Shown piece by piece: positions 55,991 to 64,000 of a stretch of DNA of 64,000 nucleotides. The notes beneath the pieces were generated by a model. It saw only the letters and a program-made list of their open reading frames with translations, had not been told where the DNA came from and ran no database searches. The stretch is from Bacteroidota bacterium. Its GTDB lineage: Bacteria > Bacteroidota > Bacteroidia > AKYH767-A > 2013-40CM-41-45. Location of the stretch: assembly GCA_016711505.1 (NCBI GenBank), contig JADJSV010000016.1:95806-159805 (forward strand), given 5' to 3'. How positions within the stretch are numbered: position 1 is the stretch's first letter; each line of letters opens with the position of its first letter. The position numbers and the translations under genes were made by a program.

Positions 55991-57405
55991 TTACAACATC
56001 GTTGTAGGGCAAACATATTCAGAAAGAATTAGTCTGTCGTTTTGTTTAATTGAATTAATTCCTCCATCGACATTGATCAGGTTTTTAAACCCACGGGAAT
56101 TAAGAATGGAAATAAAAATTACAGAACGATACCCTCCGGCACAATGAACATAATATGTCTTGTGTTTTTCTACGAGTGCCATACTATCATTCACATAATC
56201 CAATGGAGCATTGATAGCACCAAGAACATGCTGGCTGTCGAATTCACTTTTCTTGCGAACATCCAGAATATTAATATTGGCATTTGAATTTAATCTGGAA
56301 AGCATTTCAACATTTATTGTTTCCATTGATTCCAAGTTCTTTCCTGCTTTTTCCACGCCTGAATTCCTCCATCCAAAAATCCAATACATTTATCGTATCC
56401 AACACGTGCCAATCGCGTAATGACTTCTTCCTCCCGTCCCGGTTGAGCTATGATAAGAATTTTCTGATCTATTCGTGGGATCAAAGCTCCTACCCATGGT
56501 GCAAAATCCCCATCAATTCCGATAAATACTGAACCAGGAATATGTTCTTTTATAAAATCGTTCTGATGACGGGTATCCAGAATTAATGCTTCTTCCAATT
56601 CAGCAACCAATTCAAATTTTTCAGGATCGTAACCTGTCATTCCTCTTGCTAATACTGTTTCAAAACTTTCATAACCTGATTTATTCAGACCAACATTGAA
56701 AGGGAAATACCCTGGCGGTGGCATAAGACCTGTTGTTACCTTCTCAATAAATTCTTCCTTTGTCAGCTTAGGGTCTAATGCATAATTGGTTTTCTTCTGG
56801 TGCCCAAGAGTGTCGAAAGTTTCTTTACTCAAAGATTTTCCACAAGCACTACCTGCGCCGTGGGCAGGATAAACTATAACATCATCATTTAATGGCAGTA
56901 TTTTATTCTTCAGCGATTCAAACAACAAACCTGCTAACTCTTCACGAGTCATGTTAGCAGCCTTTTGCGCAAGATCGGGCCGGCCTACATCTCCAATGAA
57001 TAAAGTGTCTCCACTGAATAAAATTTTCTCCGCACCATTTTCATCTGTCAACAAATAGCATGAGCTTTCCATTGTATGTCCGGGAGTATGTAATAGCTTC
57101 AATTTAATTTTTCCGATTCTGAACTCTTCATTGTCCTTTGCAACATGTGCCTTGAATGAAGGTACTGCCGTTGGTCCAAAAACAATTTCAGCTCCACTCT
57201 TTGCAGAAAGATCCACATGACCGCTTACAAAGTCAGCATGAAAATGTGTTTCGAAAACATACTTGATCTTCGCTTTCCCCTTTTCAGCACGATCAAGATA
57301 GGGCTCAATTTCACGCAACGGATCAATAATTGCCGCTTCGTTTTCAGATTGAATATAATATGCACCTTGTGCAAGGCATCCTGTATAGATTTGTTCGACT
57401 ATCAT
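55991..57405 (-). CDS. Persulfide dioxygenase-rhodanese fusion (MBL-fold), frameshifted
   Basis: From 57405 the N-terminal metallo-beta-lactamase domain (about 1-235) has the metal motif THFHADFVSGH, then HTPGHTMESSCY and FSGDTLFIGDVGRPDL, the ETHE1/CstB type that oxidises glutathione or low-molecular-weight persulfides. A first rhodanese domain (about 265-355) has no active-site Cys (LIIAQPGREEE) and is probably inactive. The frame is lost at about 56350, where one T is missing in a T5 run (plus strand). The second rhodanese domain in the next frame has the active loop VHCAGGYRS. Corrected length is about 471 residues. The protein should detoxify sulfide-derived persulfides in the cytoplasm. 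Confidence 0.88.
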
Positions 57406-57425
57406 TTTAGTTTCTTTTTATAGTA

Positions 57426-57433
57426 CAAAATTA
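57426..57433 (-). promoter_or_regulatory. -7 box of the persulfide dioxygenase gene
   Basis: The minus strand reads TAATTTTG, an exact TAnnTTTG match, 20 bases before the ATG at 57405. No clear TTG at the -33 distance is seen. Confidence 0.5.
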
Positions 57434-57735
57434 CAACGACATATCTTCTTGTGGTGACCTTTGTTACATTTTTTATGATTTACATCAATTTCTCAGGAAA
57501 TTTGAGTTGTTTTTTACACAACTAAATTTGTAATATTTAAATGTAACCGTTTTTATTTATGCATGATTTTTACTGATTTTAAGTATAACTGTTGGATTTC
57601 ATGAAAAAAATCGAGTCCGCACCCTTTATGACTGCTGTAAGCAAAGTGACTTTTTACTATAACTCCTGAGCATTCTAATGGTTAAATGGGTAAAAGTGTA
57701 AAATCGGGAAAATCGTTAAAGTAATTTCCGATTAC

Positions 57736-57757
57736 GATTTCAGAAATATCTGAAATC
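57736..57757. promoter_or_regulatory. Palindrome just upstream of the first tandem T9SS gene
   Basis: GATTTCAGA and TCTGAAATC form a perfect 9-bp inverted repeat around AATA, ending 16 bases before the ATG at 57774. It could be a repressor site or a 5'-leader hairpin. A comparable inverted repeat (TTCTGTTT/AAACAGAA at 60951-60974) precedes the second copy. Confidence 0.5.
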
Positions 57758-57773
57758 AAAAAGAACATAAGGA

Positions 57774-60643
57774 ATGAAACAGAAAATTGAAATCAGACTA
57801 AAAGTCTCTTTAAGAAGAGTTGCATGGATAGCATCAACCCTAATTGTATTACTGGCAATTGGTCTAACATTATTTTTTAATTTTTCTTCAAAAGACAAAG
57901 CGTATGCAGCAGTCTCCGGAGAATATCGTTCAAAAGCATCAGGAAACTGGAATGCAACGAGTACATGGCAGCGATTTAATGGGTCATCATGGGTGAATGC
58001 TTCAGCTTCACCAACTTCATCAGATAATATCATAACAATACTTTCCGGACATACAGTTACAATTACCGGGAATGTCACAGCGGATCAAATCGTAGTTAAT
58101 AGCGGCGGAACTCTCGTTCAGAATTCAGTTACATTAACATTGAACAATGGGACAGGAACAGATCTGAATGTTTCAGGAACCTACAGAAATGGCGGTACAG
58201 TTACTATAAACTCAGGAGCAACAATTTCATATCAAAGCGGAGGAAAGTATCAGCATAATTTTTCTACAAGTCCTGGAACAATTCCAACTGCAACCTGGAA
58301 CAACAATTCGACTTGTGAAATTATGACGTATACTACTAATAATAATACTCCATCTGGATTCGGTCAGGCGTTTGGAAATTTCATATGGAACTGCCCACTA
58401 CAAATAAATCTGGATCGATCTTGGATCAGCACTTACAACTATCAATGGCGATTTTACAATTACATCAACCGGTCTTACAGGAACATAAAAATTTCTAAGA
58501 ATAATGCTTCAACATTAAATGTTGGGGGTGACTTTACACTCACTGCAGGAAGATTTGCATTGTCTGAAGGTAGCAGTATTACATCAGTAATGAATGTAGG
58601 TGGAAACTTCACCTTTACTCTCGGAACATTCACTGTTGTTGAAGGTAGCGGAAGTACAGGAAATGTGAATATTTCCGGTGACTATACGCACACTGGAGGA
58701 ACATTAACTGTTGGAGGAAACTCATCGACAAGCGCAGTTGTGTCATTTGCAAAAGCAGGCTCACAAACATTTACGGCAACAGCGCCAATAGTTTTAGGTA
58801 ATGTAGATTTCAAGGTAAACAGTGGGTCTACTCTTGTGATGGGAACAAATGTATTGACAGGAAGAAATTTTACTCTTTCATCAGGAGGAGGAATTTCTAT
58901 GGGTTCATTACTAGGCATTACGCTTGGTGGATTACTTGGCAACATTCAAGTTTCAGGCACACGATCGTTCAGCACAGGTGCTGATTCTACATATGCAGGA
59001 TCTGCATCACAAGCAATAGGTGCAGCATTGCCAACAACAGTCAGAAACCTGACCATTAATACCGGCGGGACTGTGACATTGTCTTCTGACTATACCGTCA
59101 CTGGGATATTGAATCTTGCCAATGGAAAGATCAATACAGGAAGCAATACACTTTATGTAACTAACACTTCTACTACAAGTGTTACCGGATATTCATCAGC
59201 AGATTACATTATAGGAAATTTAAATCGTTCAGTGGGAAGTTCAGGAACTTATGATTATCCACTTGGAACATCTTCAAAATATGAATTGCTCACATTGACT
59301 TTGTCAAGTACTGCTGGATTTTCAAATGTATTGGGTTCATTTAATGCAGGAGATCCAAATGATGCTGCACATGATCTTGATTCAATAATTGCGTCAGGAG
59401 TGCAGATGACAGAACTTCTTGACTATGGTTCTTGGTCATTGACACCAAATTCTACACTGACTTCAGGAACATTCGCAGTTACTGTTAAAGAGCAAGGTTA
59501 TAGTAATGCAATATTAGACGGAACAGTTCTTACATTAGCCAATAGAGCAAATTCAAGTGCTGACTGGCTGCCGGCAGGTACTCATGATGATGCTACGCAA
59601 TCTGTCTCTGCAGGAGTAGCAACTGCTCAACGAACGACATTAACAAAATTCGGAATCTTTGCAATTGCAATCGGAGATTTTGCTGCTTTTAGTAGCCCAT
59701 CATTGAGAAGTGGAACTGCCGGAGCTGTAAATGCAATCTATCTTTTCCCAAATGTAATGCGAGGGGTAGATGCATGGGTACAAATTATAAGCCTTAATAA
59801 TGGAGCAACATTGAATGATATTGATAATTCAGCGACAGGGTACAACGCATCCTTCCAGCCATTCATCAACTATCCGGCGAATAAAACTGCTTATATAGAA
59901 TGGAAAATAACATTCAAAAAAGCTACCACGAGTACAGATACAACAATAAAGAAGATGACCGCTACCGGAGTTGATATTGATGGTAGTTCAGGTATAAGAG
60001 AATTCATTGATGCAACCATGCCTTTGAGTTATAATTTAGATCCATTTACGACATTAACGTAAAAACATTGCTCTTCCTATCAAGTTGATCTCTTTCAATG
60101 CAAGTCTGAACAACAATAATGTTAGTCTGAATTGGGCTACAGCCTCAGAGGTAAACAACGATTATTTTACAATTGAGCGTTCAAAAGATGGTCAAAATTT
60201 TGAAGCGCTTTTAACCAAACGTGGTGCAGGTAATTCGACGGTCAGACGCGACTATGAAGCCAATGACCCCAATCCATTTCAGGGTTATTCATACTACAGA
60301 TTAAAACAAACAGATTATGACGGGCGTTTCACATACAGTAAAGTTGAAACGATCAAGAACAAAGGAGGGAATGATATTGATGAAGCTGCAGTTGAGATCA
60401 CTGCAATTTCTCCAAATCCATTCGGTGATGAATTTAAAATTGATTTTATTCTGAAACAAAAACCGAGGTTGAGATCAGTATGGTTAACACAAAAGGGGAG
60501 ATCATATTTAGAGAAACTGTTATTGCAGAAGATGGCTATAATTCATAAGTTTAACGACAACAAAGGTCTTACAAGTGGATATTACTTTTGTTTCCGTCAG
60601 CTACAAAGGGCAAAAGGTTACAAAGAAGATCCTGAAGTATTAG
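57774..60643 (+). CDS. T9SS beta-helix cargo protein, tandem copy 1, broken near its C-terminus
   Basis: The N-terminus has a long Arg-rich signal (VSLRRVAWIASTLIVLLAIG, cut after AYA). Residues about 50-560 are beta-helix repeats rich in Gly, Thr, Ser and Asn (SGDYTHTGGTLTVGG type). The first frame stops at 60062 after NLDPFTTLT. By comparison with copy 2, about 75 codons are missing before NIALPIKLISFNASL, which resumes at about 60067 in another frame. An Fn3-like linker (TASEVNNDYFTIERS) and sorting domain (ISPNPFGDEFKIDF) follow. The frame slips near 60465 and at least twice more after it, and the true end is probably ILKY-TAG at 60641-60643 rather than the open-frame stop at 60651. Confidence 0.75.
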
Positions 60644-60673
60644 AATCCTAAGCAAATCAACAATTATTTATAT

Positions 60674-60710
60674 AGCCACTTGGATTGAATATCCGGGTGG
60701 CTTTTTATTT
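60674..60710 (+). terminator. Intrinsic terminator after tandem copy 1
   Basis: AGCCACTTGGAT pairs with ATCCGGGTGGCT (12 bp with two G-T wobbles) around a 5-base loop, followed by TTTTATTTT. Confidence 0.85.
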
Positions 60711-60730
60711 TCAGATTGCTAATATTTGAT

Positions 60731-60826
60731 ATCTGCGGGTTTCTGCGAGTTCTGCGAGATCTGCGGGAGAAAAAATTATACTAAAATATTTCCGCAGATC
60801 TCGCAGAACTCGGAGATAAACTGCAG
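60731..60826. repeat. Imperfect inverted repeat of the CTGCG family
   Basis: The left arm 60731-60768 (ATCTGCGGGTTTCTGCGAGT...) and right arm 60790-60826 share a perfectly paired core of 20 bp (GAGTTCTGCGAGATCTGCGG and its complement). The spacer is only about 22 bases. It belongs with the element at 3530-3690 and the half-element at 1325. Confidence 0.85.
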
Positions 60827-60999
60827 AATTTATAATGAATTCTGTAAGATTCAACGTCACTTAATTACAACAGATGTTGCAACTCTAAGTAGAATGTATC
60901 TAAGAGCATAATTGCGATAAATGAAGAAAATTCGTTTATCGGATTATGATTTCTGTTTAAAATTCAAAACAGAATGAGATCATCTAGACCAAATAGAAG

Positions 61000-63900
61000 A
61001 TGAGACAACGACGTGAAATGAAATTAAAACGTCGTTCAGGCGTGTTGCATGGGTGTCATCTGCCTTAGTAGGAGTACTTGCTATTGGGCTGACATTGTTC
61101 TTTAATTTTTCATCGAATGAAGATGCGTATGCAGCGGTAACAAATGAATATCGGACAAAAGCATCAGAAACTGGAGTTCGACTGGTACATGGCAGAGATA
61201 TAACGGAAGTTCATGGGTAAATGCAACATCAACACCAACTTCATCTGCAGCAACAATCACCATTTTATCCGGTCACACGGTAACAATAACCTCAAGCGTA
61301 GCTGCTGATCAGATTGTTGTAAATAGCGGTGGTACATTAGTCCAGAATTCCGGAATTACGTTGACAGTTAATAATGGTTCAGGTACAGATCTGGCCGTTT
61401 TCAGGAACATTTAAAAATGCAGGAACAGTAACCATAAGCGCAAGTGCAATAGTTGTTTTCAAAGTTCAGGAAAGTATCAGCATAATTTTACAACCTCGGG
61501 TGGAACAATTCCTACAGCAACTTGGAATTCAGGATCAACATGTGTGAGATCATAGGATTCACGACATATAACAATTCTTTGAACGGTTGTGGACAAGCGT
61601 TTTCGAACTTTGTTTGGAATTGTCCTTTACAATTAAGCTGGGTAGATTTGAATTCAGCATTAACAAATGTTACAGGAGATTTTACTATAACATCAACCGG
61701 ACTGACAGGTGGATTGCGATTATCTAAAAATCCGGCTTCAACCTTATCAGTTGGTGGAGATTTTACATTTACAGCAGGAAATTTTCTTTATCTGATGGAA
61801 GTAATATTACATCAGTAATGAATGTAGCAGGAGATTACACACACACATTGGGAAGTTTTAGTATAGTTGATGGAAGTGGTAGTACAGGCTATGTAAACGT
61901 TTCCGGGAATTATACTCATACAGCAGGAACTTTGACAGTAGGGAGGAAACTCAAGTACAAGTGCGGTAATTTTCTTTTGCCGATCAGGTTCGCAAACATT
62001 CACTACAACTCTTCCTGTTGTAACAGGTAATGTTGATTGGAAAATTAACAGTGGTTCTACACTTGTGATGGGATCAAGTATAATGTATGGAAGAAATTTT
62101 ACACTTTCTGCAGGTGGCGGTCTTTTCAATGGGTTCTTTGTTGGGTATCTCAGCAACAGGATTACTTGGCAATATTCAAGTTTCAGGTACACGATCATAT
62201 AGTACCGGTGCGGATTATGTTTATTCAGGAGGGGCTACTCAGAATACAGGAGGAGGAATCCCGGCAACAGTTAGAAATTTAACTGTCAATAATGGCGGGA
62301 CCTTGACAATGTCAACGGACTTCACTGTGACCGGCGTTCTGAATCTAGCTAATGGAAAAATTAATACAGGAAGTAATACATTGTATATAACGAATACGTC
62401 AACAAGTAGTATTACAGGATATTCTTCATCCAATTACATTGTTGGAAATTTGAATCGTTCTGTCGGCAGTTCGGGAGCATATGTTTATCCTTTAGGCTCG
62501 ACTTCAAAATATGAATTACTTACTTTGACATTATCCGGTACAGCAGGATTTTCTAATGTACTTGGGAAATTTACTGCAGGAGATCCAAATGATGCATCTT
62601 TCGTTCTTGATACCATTACAGCTGATGGAGTTGAAATGTCAGAGCTACTTGATTATGGTACATGGATGTTGACACCGAATTCACCGCTGACATCTGGAAC
62701 ATTTACAGTCAGATTAAAGGAAGACGGATTTAGTAATATGATTCTTGATGGAACGGTAATTACATTGGCTAACAGAGCAAATGCAAGTTCTCAATGGTTA
62801 CCGGCAGGTACTCATGATAATTCAACCTCGGTCTATCGTTTCTGGAGTTGCAACTGCAGAACGATCAAGATTAAATAAGTTCCGGAATCTTTGCAATAGC
62901 ACTTGGAGATTATGCAGCATCCAGTTCTCCGATTTAGAAGCGGAACATCAGGCAGTAAAATGCATCTATGTTTTTCCAATGGTTGTTCGTGGAGTAGATG
63001 CATGGGTCAAATTATGGACTATCAAATTGGGGCAACATTAAATGATATTGATAATTCATCTGTAGGTTATGATGCGTCCTTTCAACCTTTCAGACATTAC
63101 CTGTCAAATAGAACAGCTTATGTAGAATGGAAATTAACATTCAAGAAAACTGGAACGAGTACTGATACAACATTTAAAAAATTACAGCAACAGGAGAGTT
63201 GATGTGGGATGGAAATAGCAGTATCAGAGAGTTTTGTTGAAGGACAATGCCAAGAAGTTATAACCTTGATGCATTTTCTCAACTTTGACAGTTTCAAACC
63301 TTTTTGGAAATTATCGCGCCGTTGGATCTGCAAGTGACCTTTCAGGGATTGATAGCACGCAACAGCAGGCAATGTATGAATTGAATTATGTGAATGTTAA
63401 TACACTCATGTATCGTACCGAGCTATTAACTCATCCGGTGGATCTATAACCAGACAAACTTCATTATTCTTTAAGTCGTTTAATTTGACGAATAAAAATA
63501 TTGCACTACCAATTAAATTGATTTCTTTCGATGCCAAAATTGAAGGACAAACAATGTTAGTCTGACTTGGGCAACAGCAGCAGAAATTAATAATGACTTT
63601 ACAATCGAACGTTCCCACAGATGGACAGACCTTCCGAGCCAATTCTCACTAAGCGAGAGCAGGGAATTCAACTGTTACCTTGAGTATGAAGCCAATGACC
63701 CAAACCCACTGGATGGATATTCGTATTACAGATTAAAGCAAACTAATACGACGGACACTTTTCTTATAGCGATGTAGAAACCGTAAAGAATAAAGGCGGA
63801 CAAAATGTTATAGATGAAGCAGAAGTTGAAATTACCGCTATCCCACAAATCCTTTCTCCGACGAATTCAAAATTGATTTCATCTTAAACAAAATGTCAGG

Positions 63901-64000
63901 TGTAAGTCAGCACGATCAGCCTGCGGGGTGAAATGATCTTCACTGAAGCTGTTATGGCTGAAGACGGATATAATTCTTATTCTTACACCGACAACAAAGG
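61000..64000 (+). pseudogene. T9SS beta-helix cargo protein, tandem copy 2, many frameshifts, runs off the window
   Basis: From about 61000 (MRQRREMKLK) the sequence follows copy 1 throughout: signal (RVAWVSSALVGVLAIGLTLFF after one shift), beta-helix repeats, LANGKINTGSNTLY, LLGNIQVSGTRSYSTGAD, LPAGTHD, then NIALPIKLISFDAKIEG and the start of the sorting domain. At least eight frame changes are needed, spread along the whole gene. It keeps the segment that copy 1 lacks (LFGNYRAVGSASDLSGIDST region, about 63290-63500). The gene is cut by the window end shortly before its expected stop. The density of small indels in otherwise well-kept protein sequence points to poor base quality near a contig end rather than ancient decay. 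Confidence 0.7.

Larger units (their letters stand above)
57406..57773. other. Divergent intergenic region between persulfide dioxygenase and T9SS genes
   Basis: A -7 box for the minus-strand gene lies at 57426-57433 and a short palindrome lies before the plus-strand gene at 57736-57757. The rest is AT-rich with no open frame or repeat of note. Confidence 0.5.
60652..60999. other. Gap between the tandem T9SS genes
   Basis: It holds a terminator (60674-60710), a CTGCG-type inverted repeat (60731-60826), and a small inverted repeat at 60951-60974 before copy 2. A 61-codon frame at 60726-60911 runs through the repeat and is not taken as a gene. Confidence 0.6.

Noticed and set aside
60726..60911. 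61-codon frame after tandem copy 1
   Set aside because: It runs through both arms of an inverted repeat. The Cys-rich translation results from the CTGCG words.

Overview
The window is an AT-rich chromosomal fragment from a member of the Bacteroidetes (Bacteroidota), probably an environmental genome assembled from a metagenome. The evidence is seven large secreted proteins that end in, or run towards, a type IX secretion (T9SS) sorting domain (YPNPA-type start, G-x-Y-x-V end), a CarboxypepD_reg-type TonB receptor, TAnnTTTG promoter boxes and signal peptides cleaved before Gln. No rRNA, tRNA, CRISPR array or intact insertion sequence was seen. The genus cannot be told from the sequence.

Layout. 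0-3.5 kb: partial membrane protein, TIGR01777 epimerase, photolyase, MsrB lipoprotein. 3.7-9.1 kb: a four-gene locus resembling chaperone-usher secretion, with a large beta-barrel protein, a PapD-like chaperone and two related small secreted proteins. 9.3-13.2 kb: kdsB, a TonB receptor with an in-frame stop, and a 5'-truncated dprA. 13.3-24.9 kb: signalling, with a TPR histidine kinase, a SWIB protein with a histone-H1-like tail, a MORN protein, and then a complete phosphorelay set (propeller kinase, response regulator, REC-kinase-REC hybrid, Hpt protein, membrane-tethered response regulator). 25-32.4 kb: methionine-type aminotransferase plus omega-amidase, serine hydrolase, Ig-like lipoprotein, free-Met-sulfoxide reductase, comF, methyltransferase. 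32.4-40.5 kb: three large T9SS cargo genes. 40.7-45.1 kb: xseA-xseB, a small secreted protein and a SpoIIE-type phosphatase in one run. 45.1-48.5 kb: a decayed IS200-like transposase, an SPFH protein and a membrane protein. 48.6-57.4 kb: two T9SS proteins (beta-helix and CotH-kinase), an AT-hook protein, an outer-membrane-like protein and a persulfide dioxygenase-rhodanese fusion. 57.8-64 kb: two tandem, diverged copies of one T9SS beta-helix gene, the second running off the end.

Three things stand out. First, the chaperone-usher-like locus is the best candidate for an undescribed surface-fibre system. Second, the intergenic spaces carry several families of dispersed inverted repeats built from recurring word sets, including a perfect 80-bp palindrome that starts inside a stop codon, a perfect 39-bp pair and a perfect 41-bp pair. 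Most sit between convergent genes. Third, about a dozen genes are broken by indels, most of them single-base losses, several in A or T runs, and 650 bases of homopolymer noise lie at 15.5-16.1 kb. Many apparent pseudogenes here are therefore probably sequence errors, and quality falls sharply after 60 kb.
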